Below, in pieces: positions 1 to 8,350 of a stretch of DNA of 32,361 nucleotides. A program made the position numbers and the translations under genes. This DNA is from CAYXZO01 sp964469505 (GTDB taxonomy: Bacteria > Fidelibacterota > UBA8477 > JABMPR01). The stretch covers positions 1 through 32,361 of the forward strand of contig CAYXZO010000026.1 in the NCBI GenBank assembly GCA_964469505.1, read 5' to 3'. Every line of letters starts with the position of its first letter. Position 1 is the first letter of the stretch. The notes under the pieces are model-generated. The model had not been told where the DNA came from and searched no databases. It worked only from the letters and a program-made list of their open reading frames with translations.

Positions 1-2
1 AA

Positions 3-608
3 TATGATTGGGGCAGATTAGTGTTTGTGCTGGTCCCCACTTGGTTGATAGCCATAGGGGCTGGCTTGACAATTCCTTTCATTAACCTGTTTTTCTTCAG
101 CGTATTTCATTTGGGAGCTCAAAAATTCAGTATGTTAGGAGGATCCGCGGCAGCTTTAGTATTTTTCAGCGCTCTTCTGGTGCCTACCATCCGGCGTAGA
201 TTTGGCTATGGTTTGGCTATTCTAGGTACTCAGTATACCGCCATATTCTTTCTGGTGGTCTTAGCCCTCACTGAACTTTTCGCCGATTCTCCCCTAGCGC
301 TTTATGTGGCTGGCGCTTGCTTTTTATTGCGTCAACCGTTGATGAATATGGCCGGACCCGTCACCAGCGAGTTGACCCTCTCCTTCGTCGGCCCGCGAAA
401 TCAGGAGCTAATCAGCGCCCTTAATTCGAGTTTATGGAGTGCTTCCTGGTTTTTCAGTGCCCGTATTTTCCAATATCTACGTAGCCTGGAGTGGCCCTAT
501 TTTAAAATATTCCTCCTGACAGCTGCTTTATACGCTACTGGTGTTACTTTTTATATCCTGATTCTACAGGCTTACCGACGCCAGAAAGAGCAGTTTAGTA
601 CCGCTTAG
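3..608 (+). CDS. MFS transporter, C-terminal part (5' end outside window)
   Basis: The reading frame is open to the left edge of the window, so this is the 3' end of a longer gene. The first GTG in frame, at 21, is unlikely to be the true start. The roughly 200 residues contain about five or six hydrophobic helices. Short charged loops such as RRRFGYG separate them, as in the second half of a 12-helix major facilitator protein. The stretch around residues 10-35 (IAIGAGLTIPFINLFF) resembles the start of the C-terminal six-helix bundle. Substrate cannot be told. It converges on argS with only 13 bp between the stop codons, and no clear terminator was seen there. An inner-membrane location is inferred. 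Confidence 0.75.
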   Translation, partial: YDWGRLVFVLVPTWLIAIGAGLTIPFINLFFFSVFHLGAQKFSMLGGSAAALVFFSALLVPTIRRRFGYGLAILGTQYTAIFFLVVLALTELFADSPLALYVAGACFLLRQPLMNMAGPVTSELTLSFVGPRNQELISALNSSLWSASWFFSARIFQYLRSLEWPYFKIFLLTAALYATGVTFYILILQAYRRQKEQFSTA

Positions 609-621
609 CGTTTGAAATAAT

Positions 622-2247
622 CTACATACGATCAGGAGCACTGATCCCCATTACCGAGAGCCCATTCTGCAAGACGATCTGCACGGCTTTCAAAAGAAAT
701 AGTCTGGCTTGGGTAAGTTGGGGATCAGGTCCCAGTACTTGGTATTCGGTATAAAACTTATGGAAGCTGGTGGCTAATTCGTACAAGTAATTGGGTAGGT
801 GATGTACTTCAAAAGTCTGACGGCATCGGTCCAGGATATGGGGAAAAGCTACAGCTTGGTCCATAAGCTGTCGGGTTTCCGGCTCCTTAAGAAGGGCTAA
901 GTCAACCTCGATGTTCAATTGAATCCCGCGCTCCTGGGCTTTGCGGAATACGCTGGCTATACGTGCATGGGCGTATTGCAAGTAGAATACTGGATTTTCC
1001 TCTGTCTGTCGGCGGGCAAGATCTAGATCAAAATTCAGGTGGCTGTTAGCGCTGCGCATGAGGTAGAAATAACGCACCACATCAGGCCCCACCTCATCGA
1101 TCAGATCGTCCAGAGTGATGAAGTCTCCCTTGCGGGTTGACATTTTAACAATCTCACCATGTCGCAGCAGAGTGACGAACTGATGGATTACCACATGGAT
1201 ATTCTCAGTAGGTAGATCCATGGCCCGCAAAGCGGCCAAAACGTCGGGATAAGTATCCAGATGATCGGCCCCGAAGATATCGATGATGAGATCGAATCCC
1301 CGCCGGATCTTTTCCCGGTGATAGGCAATATCGGGCAACCGGTAAGTCGGTTCCCCGGTGGATTTGACTAAAACCCGGTCCTGTTCCAACCCCAACTGGG
1401 TGGCTTTGAACCACACCGCTCCATCTTTGCGATAGAGCAATCCTTTATCTTCCAGCAGTTGAAGTACTTCCTGGATTTTGCCTTCATCGTAAAGAGATTG
1501 CTCGTTATAAAAGACATCGTGATACACCCCCAGTCGCGCCAGCGTGTTCCGAATCTGCTTGAAGATTTCCTCTTCAGCAAACTTCTGGAAAATGCTCACA
1601 GGAGTCTCACGGTCCAAATCCGGTTTTTGCTCCAATAGTTTGCGGGCAATCTCTACCAGGTACTGTCCCTGGTAACCGCCGTCGGGGATAGTGGTCGTTT
1701 CACCCTTGAGTTCCAGATAACGGGCTTTCAGAGATTCGCCCAGCAAGCGCATCTGGCGGCCGGCGTTGTTGAAGTAATACTCCCGAACAACCTCATAACC
1801 GGACCACTCCAGGACCCGCGCCAGGGTATCGCCCAGGACAGTTTGGCGGCCATGTCCCACGGTCAAAGGACCAGTGGGGTTGGCGCTTACGAACTCTACT
1901 TGAGCTTTGCGACCTTGGCCGAATTCAGAGCGTCCAAAGGCGGCTCCCTGTTCTACAATAGCTTTTAGTTGGGAACGTAGCCATTCTTCGGCCTGGAAAA
2001 AGTTGATGAACCCCGGGGGAGCGATTTCCACTTTGCTGATGCGTTGAGGGTCGAATTGTAGCCCACTCACAATTTCTTTGGCGATTTCCATGGGGGGGCG
2101 CCGCAGGGTGCGAGCTAAAACCATGGCTATGGGAGTAGACCAATCTCCGTTACGAGGATCACGGGGACGAGTAAAGCGTAGCTCCTCGGTTGACCAGCTA
2201 AGCTCTTGCAGGCGTTGCTTAAGAAGGGGTGTTAAATATTGAATCAT
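622..2247 (-). CDS. argS: arginyl-tRNA synthetase
   Basis: Class I aminoacyl-tRNA synthetase that charges tRNA-Arg with arginine in the cytoplasm. The HIGH-type signature is VGHG at residues 130-133, inside SANPTGPLTVGHGR. The KMSKS-type loop appears as VKMSTRKG. An N-terminal Add-1-like region (about 1-90) precedes the catalytic core, and the C-terminal helical anticodon-binding domain ends in GLSVMGISAPDRM, the usual ArgS tail. The length of 541 is normal. The ATG at 2247 overlaps the rsfS stop by 4 bp (ATGA), so translation is probably coupled. It is the last gene of the run that begins with the cysteine desulfurase. Confidence 0.97.
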   Translation of the reverse strand: MIQYLTPLLKQRLQELSWSTEELRFTRPRDPRNGDWSTPIAMVLARTLRRPPMEIAKEIVSGLQFDPQRISKVEIAPPGFINFFQAEEWLRSQLKAIVEQGAAFGRSEFGQGRKAQVEFVSANPTGPLTVGHGRQTVLGDTLARVLEWSGYEVVREYYFNNAGRQMRLLGESLKARYLELKGETTTIPDGGYQGQYLVEIARKLLEQKPDLDRETPVSIFQKFAEEEIFKQIRNTLARLGVYHDVFYNEQSLYDEGKIQEVLQLLEDKGLLYRKDGAVWFKATQLGLEQDRVLVKSTGEPTYRLPDIAYHREKIRRGFDLIIDIFGADHLDTYPDVLAALRAMDLPTENIHVVIHQFVTLLRHGEIVKMSTRKGDFITLDDLIDEVGPDVVRYFYLMRSANSHLNFDLDLARRQTEENPVFYLQYAHARIASVFRKAQERGIQLNIEVDLALLKEPETRQLMDQAVAFPHILDRCRQTFEVHHLPNYLYELATSFHKFYTEYQVLGPDPQLTQARLFLLKAVQIVLQNGLSVMGISAPDRM

Positions 2248-2642
2248 GAAGTAGGTAAAGTCGAGACAGCACTATCTTCGACGGTATAGATTTCAGCATC
2301 TTGCCATAGCCGCTCCAGGTCGTAGTAACGGCGAGCCGGGGTATGAAAGATATGGACCACCACATGCACGAAATCCAGCAGGACCCATTCTCGATTCTCG
2401 TACCCCTCGGTACTGAACGGTTTCTCTTCCGGTGCCAGAGTATCAAGGATGTGGTCGGTTATAGCTTTTACGTGCAGATCACTGTTACCTGAGCAGATTA
2501 CGAAAGCGTCGGTAATGGATGTTAGGGCATGCACGTCCAGTACTTTGACTTCTTCGGCTTTCTTTTCCAAAGCCAGCTCAGCTATGCGCTGGGCAAAGCG
2601 CAGCGATTTTTCCAATTGCTTGTTTTTTGCTTTAGTGTTCAA
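2244..2642 (-). CDS. rsfS: ribosome silencing factor RsfS (Iojap/RsfS family)
   Basis: RsfS binds ribosomal protein uL14 and blocks joining of the 30S and 50S subunits in slow growth. The 132-residue protein shows family features: an N-terminal helix rich in Lys and Glu, then ITDAFVICSGNSDLHVKAITD, and later EGYENREWVLLDFVHVVVHIF near the C-terminus. No ATG occurs in the N-terminal region. The likely start is TTG at 2642, with AGGA five bases upstream. The stop overlaps the argS start by 4 bp. LytR_C-type genes are commonly found next to rsfS in other bacteria, as here. Confidence 0.95.
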   Translation of the reverse strand: MNTKAKNKQLEKSLRFAQRIAELALEKKAEEVKVLDVHALTSITDAFVICSGNSDLHVKAITDHILDTLAPEEKPFSTEGYENREWVLLDFVHVVVHIFHTPARRYYDLERLWQDAEIYTVEDSAVSTLPTS

Positions 2643-2686
2643 GGGATTCCTAAAATTTTGAGGTGAAAATATTCGACACGGGCATG

Positions 2687-3250
2687 TTAGCGGAAATTCT
2701 TATAAGCTGGTATTTTACGGTAATCCTTACCCAGAATTAGGGTGACATCCACCCTGAGTGTAGGGTCTTTTTCTATGCGCACCACCTTCCGATCCAACCC
2801 TAATTCTTCAGCTAAAGTGTACGCAGCGGCGATGTTATCTGAGCGGGCGATAATTTGACTAGTGTCGTAATTAAAATTGGGGGCGTTTCCCGTTTGCTGT
2901 ACGTCAAAAGACTGAGCCCGTAACAGGCTTTTAAACTCCGCTGCTAAACCGGAAACCCCGCAGCCGTTCAGAATCTCTACCTTGATGTGTGGATATTTTT
3001 TGGCCGCACTTAAAGTTTCAGGTAGAGTTGCGGGTAACGGGGCCGGTAACCGGGCAATTTCTTCCGCGACCACCTGGTTGTTCAGGTGGCGACTCCAAAA
3101 AGACCAGATAAAAGCCACTACCAAGGCGGAGAGAGCCAGAATAAGAAAATTCACCAGCCAATCTACGGACTGGGAGGGACGCTTACGACGGTTGCGTTTC
3201 CGTGCCCGTCGGGCCTGGCGAGACGGATGAATACGAGCCGGAGGATTCAT
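2687..3250 (-). CDS. LytR C-terminal domain (LytR_C) membrane-anchored protein
   Basis: The 187-residue protein starts with a very basic cytoplasmic tail (about residues 5-27, many Arg and Lys). One transmembrane helix follows at about 31-51. An extracytoplasmic region contains a LytR_C domain at about 85-180: IKVEILNGCGVSGLAAEF, then a DTSQIIARSDN segment and a DVTLILGKDY ending. The domain occurs as a C-terminal module of LytR-CpsA-Psr proteins and alone. Its biochemical role is not established; an envelope role is inferred. The start ATG at 3250 has only a weak ribosome-binding site, and the gene follows the upstream small secreted protein by 9 bp. No LCP catalytic domain is present. Confidence 0.8.
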   Translation of the reverse strand: MNPPARIHPSRQARRARKRNRRKRPSQSVDWLVNFLILALSALVVAFIWSFWSRHLNNQVVAEEIARLPAPLPATLPETLSAAKKYPHIKVEILNGCGVSGLAAEFKSLLRAQSFDVQQTGNAPNFNYDTSQIIARSDNIAAAYTLAEELGLDRKVVRIEKDPTLRVDVTLILGKDYRKIPAYKNFR

Positions 3251-3259
3251 GCCGGCAAA

Positions 3260-3700
3260 CTACTTGGCACTTGAATATGGATATTTTGAAATACCCCACC
3301 GGGAATAACTCGGCAGGATGGGGTAGGCTGGATACTGACCCAATTCCACTAGCAGGCTCATACCGGGACGCGGACGATAAACAATTCGGCCCCGCCACCA
3401 TAGTTGGGGGCGATTAGGGGTAATCCCGGGAAAACTGCTGCTGAAGCCTGGTTGAGCGAGCCCAACTTGCCCCTGGATAGTCAGGTCGGGTGAATAACGG
3501 TAGCTCCAATTCCCAGTTATGGTCCCCATGGAAAGCATCCGCCCCTGGAGGGCCATAACCTGCAGGGTATAACTGGTGTGCCATTGAAACCGGTTTTCAT
3601 CTAGTAACTTAACACTCGCCCCACCGGTATCCGGGGTGTGGTCGTATTGAGCCCAAACAGTCAAGGTGATCAGCAGTAATCCGGTCAATCGTTTTAACAT
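3260..3700 (-). CDS. hypothetical small secreted protein
   Basis: I do not recognise the family. The 146-residue protein begins with a signal peptide (MLKRLTGLLLITLTVWAQ, likely cut near residue 17-18). The mature part is rich in aromatic residues, Gly and Ser with alternating hydrophobic residues (WHTSYTLQVMAL, GNWSYRYS, TIQGQVGLAQ, GRIVYRPRPGMSLLVEL). This is the pattern of outer-membrane beta strands, so a short beta-barrel or barrel-associated protein is possible. The start ATG at 3700 is preceded by GAAAGGA. It lies 19 bp after the uridylyltransferase gene in the same run. No catalytic motif was found. Confidence 0.7.
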   Translation of the reverse strand: MLKRLTGLLLITLTVWAQYDHTPDTGGASVKLLDENRFQWHTSYTLQVMALQGRMLSMGTITGNWSYRYSPDLTIQGQVGLAQPGFSSSFPGITPNRPQLWWRGRIVYRPRPGMSLLVELGQYPAYPILPSYSRWGISKYPYSSAK

Positions 3701-3719
3701 GCTCTTGATGTCCTTTCCA

Positions 3720-4463
3720 TTACCCCTGGCGCTTCTGCAATTCTTCCGCTACTGCCTGCAAATCCGCCACGGTATTAACACCGTGAATTTCCGAAAAAGA
3801 ATCGGCTATTTCAACCCCTACCTTTGCTCCCCGACTGCGCAATAAAGCCAGGGTATCGGGCAAATAATATTCTTTTTGAGCGTTATCATTTTTTACCAGT
3901 GGCAATACAGCCTTTAACGCTGGCCAATTGAAAACATACACTCCGGCATTTATTTCCCGAATTTTGGCCTGAGTCTCATCGGCATCCTTATCTTCAACAA
4001 TCCTATCGAATAATCCTTCGGCGGTGCGCAAAACTCGCCCATATCCCGTAGGATCGGGGGCTTCGGCTACCAAGATGGTGGCCGCAGCTTGAAGTTCATT
4101 ATGTCGCTCTAGTAGCCGGCGTAAGGTGTCGGGTCGAATAAGGGGTACATCACCAGAAAGAATCAACAAAGATCCGGTAAAATCTTGTAGTTCAGGGATA
4201 GCCTGCATCACAGCGTGAGCAGTGCCTTCCTGTGAGGACTGGAGAACAAGTTTCACCGGATATCCCTCAACAGCTGCCGCCACCTGTTCATGCTTGTAAC
4301 CCACTACGACCAGAATCTGTTCCGGTTCCAAAGCCAATGCCTGATCCAGTACGTACTGAATCATAGGGCGTCCTAGAATCATATGGCACACCTTGGGGAT
4401 TTCCCGATTGGCCATACGGGTCCCCTTACCGGCAGCCAGGATCAGCACTCGCAGCTTTTCCAT
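3720..4463 (-). CDS. GlmU-like UDP-N-acetylglucosamine pyrophosphorylase, single-domain
   Basis: Nucleotidyltransferase of the GT-A fold, expected to make UDP-GlcNAc from GlcNAc-1-phosphate and UTP. Visible motifs are LILAAGKGTRM, PKVCHMILGRPMIQYVL, QEGTAHAV, LSGDVPLI, EINAGVYVF and NDNAQKEYYLPD. The last matches the conserved N-N-Q-E-Y-Y-L-D segment typical of GlmU rather than of thymidylyltransferases. The protein stops at about 247 residues. The left-handed beta-helix acetyltransferase half of bacterial GlmU (normally about 450 residues) is absent. Start choice: ATG at 4463 has AAGGGA ten bases upstream. An earlier ATG at 4490 overlaps the mnmA stop as ATGA but has a weak site and would add nine residues. 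Confidence 0.85.
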   Translation of the reverse strand: MEKLRVLILAAGKGTRMANREIPKVCHMILGRPMIQYVLDQALALEPEQILVVVGYKHEQVAAAVEGYPVKLVLQSSQEGTAHAVMQAIPELQDFTGSLLILSGDVPLIRPDTLRRLLERHNELQAAATILVAEAPDPTGYGRVLRTAEGLFDRIVEDKDADETQAKIREINAGVYVFNWPALKAVLPLVKNDNAQKEYYLPDTLALLRSRGAKVGVEIADSFSEIHGVNTVADLQAVAEELQKRQG

Positions 4464-4486
4464 TTTTACCGGGTCCCTTTCATATC

Positions 4487-5602
4487 TCATTCAGGATAGG
4501 AAACTTTCAGGATGCGACCACCACCTAGGACTCTATCCTGATGGTAAAACACCGCGCGTTGACCGGGAGTTATAGCTTCCTGAGGTGTTCTGAAGGTCAC
4601 CTGTACCTTGTTGGGATCAGGCCCGGGAACGACCGTGGCCGGCGCCGCGCGGTGGTGATAACGGATTTGCACTGTTATGGATTCGGCCGGCCATTGCTCC
4701 CACGGCAGGCAGAAATTTACCTGGTCAACCAGAAACTCGCTGGCTCGTATTTCTTCCCGGGTGCCCAGTACCACCACATTCTCGGCAGGTAGTATTTCTT
4801 TCACGTACAGTTTTCTTCCGGCACTTAGACCCAAACCTTTACGCTGCCCAATGGTGAATTGATGCACTCCGTTGTGAAATCCAAGGACTTTTCCAGTAGT
4901 ATCTACGAATTTGCCTTTAGGCGCAGTGCCAATTGAACTCGGTTTGTGCTGCTCCAGGAAGCCTCGGTAATCATTATCGGGAATAAAGCATATTTCCTGA
5001 CTTTCCGCCTTCGTGGCGGTGAGCAAACCGCGTTCTCGCGCCCATTCACGGATTTCTGACTTGGTGTATTCACCTAGAGGAAAGAGGGTGTGTTCGATCT
5101 GCTGAGGTGTCAGACCTGCCAGAACGTAGCTCTGGTCCTTGATTTGATCCCGCCCGCGGGCAACGAGCCAGACTTGATTTTGTTCATCCCACGCGCGGCG
5201 AGCGTAATGGCCTGTGGCTAAGTAATCCAGTTTTAGTTCACCGAGCTTGGCATACAGGGCCTGCCATTTTACGTAAGTGTTGCAGTTTATGCAGGGATTA
5301 GGAGTACGTCCGGAAAAATATTCGGAGATAAAATCCCTAATCACCGTTTTTTGAAACAGCTCCGTGAAGTCCAGGGTGTAATGCGGAATACCCAGCTGGG
5401 TGCAGACATCACGGGCGTTATAGATATCTTCCAGGGAACAACAGCCTTTGGGCGATGCACCTCCATTGCGGCTGGCGGGGTAATTCCAGAGCTTCAGAGT
5501 TACTCCAACCACTCGGTATCCTTGCTCCACCAGCAAGCCCGCCGCCACCGAGCTGTCAACTCCTCCGCTCATGGCCACCAGGACCCCTGTAGTTTTAGGC
5601 AC
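4487..5602 (-). CDS. mnmA: tRNA-specific 2-thiouridylase MnmA
   Basis: MnmA makes 2-thiouridine at wobble position 34 of tRNA-Lys, -Glu and -Gln, using ATP and sulfur from a cysteine desulfurase. The ATP pyrophosphatase loop SGGVDSS is at residues 12-18. The catalytic cysteine pair is C104 in NPCINC and C205 in SQEICFIPDNDY. The length of 371 is normal. The start is GTG at 5602, overlapping the cysteine desulfurase stop by 8 bp, with GGAGGA about eleven bases upstream. Placement directly after a desulfurase gene matches the sulfur relay the enzyme needs. Confidence 0.97.
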   Translation of the reverse strand: MPKTTGVLVAMSGGVDSSVAAGLLVEQGYRVVGVTLKLWNYPASRNGGASPKGCCSLEDIYNARDVCTQLGIPHYTLDFTELFQKTVIRDFISEYFSGRTPNPCINCNTYVKWQALYAKLGELKLDYLATGHYARRAWDEQNQVWLVARGRDQIKDQSYVLAGLTPQQIEHTLFPLGEYTKSEIREWARERGLLTATKAESQEICFIPDNDYRGFLEQHKPSSIGTAPKGKFVDTTGKVLGFHNGVHQFTIGQRKGLGLSAGRKLYVKEILPAENVVVLGTREEIRASEFLVDQVNFCLPWEQWPAESITVQIRYHHRAAPATVVPGPDPNKVQVTFRTPQEAITPGQRAVFYHQDRVLGGGRILKVSYPE

Positions 5603-6761
5603 GGCTTTGCAAATCCTCCAGGACTTCTTTCAAGGTACGTAAGAATATTCGTAATTCTTCGGCGGTGGTGTAGCATCCCCAGGAAATTCTAATGGTTCTT
5701 TCTGCCTCATCGGGAGAAAAGCCAAGTTCCAGCAATATTCGAGAAGGTTGCTGGGTGCCGGAAGAGCAAGCTGCACCATTGGAAACCGCAATGCCTTCCA
5801 GATCGAGACAGATAAACATGGCACCTCCATTAACAGGCGGGGGTGTAATGCTCAAGATATGGGGGGCAGCATCCGCTGGAGGAGTATTAACCTGGATGTT
5901 CGGAAAGGCTTGCAGTTCCTGCAAGATCACGCTCCTCAACTCTTCCAGGTGTTTAACTTGAGAAGCGAAATTTTGTTGCAAGGTTTTTACTGCAGCCGCA
6001 AAACCGACACAGCCGACCGTATTAGGTGTTCCTGGACGAACACCGCGCTCCTGGGAACCACCTCTCAGCAGAGGTTCTACAGTCAACTCCGATCTGAGCC
6101 ATAAAGCCCCAACGCCGGTGGGTCCATAGATTTTATGAGCCGAAAGGGAAATGGCATCCGCCGGCAAAGTGGCAGTATCAATCTTCATGACCGGTGCAGC
6201 CTGGACGGCATCGATATGCACCAGCGCTCCATGGGCTCTACACAACTCCCCCAGTTTTTGTACATCGTTGATGCTTCCTAATTCGTTGTGTACCCACAGT
6301 AAGGAAACCAGGGCCGTGGGGACTTCCTGCAGAGCCTTTTCCAGCTCAGCGGGAGAAACTCGTCCGTACTTGTCTGTCTCCAGACGCCGCACTTTGAAAC
6401 CCAGCTGCTCCAATCGCTGCAAAGTTTTTTCCGTAGCGGCATGTTCCACGCGGGAAGAAATGATTTGTGGTCCCCGGCTGCGGTGTGCATAAGCCAGTCC
6501 GAAAAGGGCCAGATTGATGGCTTCCGTCCCACCGGAGGTGAAAATAATCTCTGCCGGTTCGGCGTTTAGCCAATCTGCCAGGACCCGCCGGGATTGTTCC
6601 AGATGGAAAGCACTTTTACGGCCAGCTTTGTGAATACTGGCTGGATTAGCCTGCGGCGTTCCCAGAAAATCCACCATGGCCTCCCTTACTTCCGGTGCCA
6701 GGGGAGTCGTGGCAGCATAGTCCAGATAAATGCCTTTTTCTTCCACCGACTTAATAACCAT
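5595..6761 (-). CDS. cysteine desulfurase (NifS/IscS family)
   Basis: PLP enzyme that takes sulfur from L-cysteine as a persulfide. Motifs seen: IYLDYAATTPLAP at the N-terminus, SGGTEAINLAL, HIDAVQAAP, the PLP lysine in SAHKIYGPTG (K210 from the start chosen here), and the active-site cysteine in SNGAACSSG (C332). The family is normally 380-400 residues; this one is 388. The ATG at 6761 is preferred because a GGGGG stretch lies about eight bases upstream. A TTG at 6782 would add seven residues. It heads the operon that ends in argS and probably feeds sulfur to MnmA. Whether it also serves Fe-S assembly cannot be told; no iscU or sufU is nearby. Confidence 0.95.
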   Translation of the reverse strand: MVIKSVEEKGIYLDYAATTPLAPEVREAMVDFLGTPQANPASIHKAGRKSAFHLEQSRRVLADWLNAEPAEIIFTSGGTEAINLALFGLAYAHRSRGPQIISSRVEHAATEKTLQRLEQLGFKVRRLETDKYGRVSPAELEKALQEVPTALVSLLWVHNELGSINDVQKLGELCRAHGALVHIDAVQAAPVMKIDTATLPADAISLSAHKIYGPTGVGALWLRSELTVEPLLRGGSQERGVRPGTPNTVGCVGFAAAVKTLQQNFASQVKHLEELRSVILQELQAFPNIQVNTPPADAAPHILSITPPPVNGGAMFICLDLEGIAVSNGAACSSGTQQPSRILLELGFSPDEAERTIRISWGCYTTAEELRIFLRTLKEVLEDLQSRA

Positions 6762-6874
6762 AACCAGGCCCCCGTTTTGCAAGAGAAATCGGTGTTGGAC
6801 AACTGCGGGATCGGTCCACCTGTCTATGAGCCAGGCTGATATTGTCGATAATCGCAGAGTATTGAGCGATGGGG

Positions 6875-6904
6875 ATCACATTACTATTCATAACGTGATA
6901 GTAA
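6875..6904. repeat. overlapping inverted repeats upstream of the cysteine desulfurase operon
   Basis: ATCACATTA at 6875-6883 pairs with TAACGTGAT at 6891-6899 with one mismatch and a 7-base spacer. A second pairing, TTACTAT (6881-6887) with ATAGTAA (6898-6904), is perfect. The element lies about 115-145 bp before the desulfurase start, in a 239-bp stretch that is otherwise without a gene. It could be an operator or an RNA hairpin in a leader. No known regulator consensus is recognised. Confidence 0.35.
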
Positions 6905-7000
6905 GCAGTTAAGAATAGATACCATGAGAATTACCAAGTACAAATACGAGTAGGCTGATAACCAATCGGCGAGCTATCTGGCAAGCTTGAGGATCTATGA

Positions 7001-7780
7001 TTAAGCTAAGTCGTTGCGAATGCTGGCGTATTGTAAGGTAGCTATGAGATTGCGATAAAAGGGTGGTTGAACTTTTTGCATATGATTTATGGCTTTTTGC
7101 ACATCATACTCAAACCGGATGGTGCTCCAACCAGGATGCCCGTTTTCCATGGTCAGAACTCCGATAGCTCCCTGTTGATCCTCATCGAAAGGCATCCCGG
7201 TCGAACCAGGACAAAAAATGTTCAGGGAACCGGAAGTCACCATCCGCGGGATATGGATATGACCGTGCACCAGGACGAAATGTTGGATTTCAGGGTGCCG
7301 CTTTTGGGCGTGTTCACGCCAGTTCAAAGCTTCTTCCAATGAAGGAGGCTGATCATCTCGTTCGAACCAGGCATGGGTGAATTCTACATGACAATGGTTG
7401 CGAGATTCAAAAAAGGAGATGCGCATTTTACGAATGAAATCGATGCCCTCCTGACCGATTTGTTCAGCTGTCCATTTCTGGTTAGCTACTACCCCGAGAT
7501 TGACCGGATCATCGGGATCCATGCCCTCTACCGTAGGCCGATCATACTCCCAAATTCGCTCTAGAAGATATCGATCATGGTTTCCCCTGACGAAGATGAA
7601 TTCAGGATGATCCTGGAGGATTTGCAGAACTTCCTTGGGGGAAGCACCCAAGGAGAAACAGTCGCCAAGGCAGACGACCTGAGCGTCAGGGATTTCACGG
7701 TCAATCACCTCCAGTGCTTTCTGGAGAGCGAATATATTGCCGTGGATGTCAGTAATTATGGCGTAAGTGCATTTAAGCAT
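7001..7780 (-). CDS. calcineurin-like metallophosphoesterase
   Basis: Two-metal phosphoesterase. Ligand motifs appear in the usual order: D-x-H in TDIHGN (residues 11-13), GDCFSLG, GNHDR, a later FTHAW, and GHIH in VHGHIHIPRM. After these come CPGSTGMP and a C-terminal tail, as in the YfcE/YmdB-like group. The substrate is unknown. ATG at 7780 places the first motif close to the N-terminus as in homologues. The frame stays open to 7870, with ATGs at 7849 and 7864, but that 30-residue extension looks non-conserved. The gene is divergent from the TPR lipoprotein at 8016 and is followed by the gap before the desulfurase operon. Confidence 0.85.
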   Translation of the reverse strand: MLKCTYAIITDIHGNIFALQKALEVIDREIPDAQVVCLGDCFSLGASPKEVLQILQDHPEFIFVRGNHDRYLLERIWEYDRPTVEGMDPDDPVNLGVVANQKWTAEQIGQEGIDFIRKMRISFFESRNHCHVEFTHAWFERDDQPPSLEEALNWREHAQKRHPEIQHFVLVHGHIHIPRMVTSGSLNIFCPGSTGMPFDEDQQGAIGVLTMENGHPGWSTIRFEYDVQKAINHMQKVQPPFYRNLIATLQYASIRNDLA

Positions 7781-7891
7781 GGTTAGACTGGTATTTATAT
7801 TTAGTGGTTTTGATTCATCCGGCCCTTGGTCGTATATATTAAGTCTCATTTCATAAAAATCCATTGCCAAGAAAAAACAATTGAATGTCAG

Positions 7892-7907
7892 TGTGCGTTA
7901 CGTCACA
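7892..7907. promoter_or_regulatory. CRP/FNR-like dyad candidate
   Basis: TGTGC, six bases, TCACA: one base away from the TGTGA-N6-TCACA dyad of CRP-type regulators. Its centre is about 64 bp before the predicted transcription start of the lipoprotein gene, close to the class I activator position. It lies between two divergent genes. No CRP-type protein with a DNA-binding domain is encoded in the window, so the binder is unknown. Confidence 0.3.
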
Positions 7908-7928
7908 GGTTCGAGAGTACCGTTAAAC

Positions 7929-7957
7929 TTGTTTCCCTATATGCCCTCGGATATATT
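7929..7957 (+). promoter_or_regulatory. sigma-70-like promoter candidate for the TPR lipoprotein
   Basis: TTGTTT (7929-7934), a 17-base spacer, then TATATT (7952-7957). The predicted start near 7964 leaves a leader of about 50 bases to the ATG at 8016. The element was read by eye only. Confidence 0.4.
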
Positions 7958-8015
7958 GGCGCCCGCATGCTGGGAGCCTGCATTAAGATTAACTTTCATA
8001 CAAGGAGTTGAGCCG

Positions 8016-8350
8016 ATGAAACGCTATTGGAGAGGGTTAGGTATCGTTTTAGTGGTATTGGCTTTCTGGAGCTGCCAGTCCACTGAAATGACCTCCGCAA
8101 AAGTATATCTCCAGCAGAAAAACCTGGATAAGGCTGAAGAGAATTTGCTCAAGGCCATCCAGAACGAACCCCAAAACTCTGAAGCGCCCTTCCTATTGGC
8201 CAGCGAAGTTTACGTTAAGAAGGGGGAATGGGCCAAAGCTGCTGAGTATTTCGCCAAGTCCCTGGCCATCAACAACAAGTTTGCGAAAAAGATCGAGATA
8301 GTTAGGGACAAATATTGGGTGGACAATTTCAACAACGGCGCCAAGATCTA
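8016..8350 (+). CDS. TPR-repeat lipoprotein, 3' end lost in scaffold gap
   Basis: The start is well supported: AAGGAG at 8002-8007 lies eight bases before ATG 8016. The N-terminus (MKRYWRGLGIVLVVLAFWSC) is a lipoprotein signal with the likely lipidated Cys at residue 20. TPR-like helices follow: AKVYLQQKNLDKAEENLLKAIQ, then A-P-F-L-L-A-S-E-V and KKGEWAKAAEYFAKSLAIN, with the small-residue pattern of a TPR unit. The frame enters the 100-N gap after about 111 residues, so full length and C-terminal domains are unknown. An assembly role at the outer membrane or periplasm is inferred from the lipidation and TPRs. Confidence 0.8.

Noticed and set aside
199..203. Possible frameshift or pseudogene in the first MFS gene
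   Set aside because: The frame is open from the window edge to its stop and shows continuous membrane helices; it is simply cut by the window.
6783..7000. Small gene between the phosphoesterase and the desulfurase
   Set aside because: No frame with a ribosome-binding site and protein-like composition was found; only the inverted repeats stand out.
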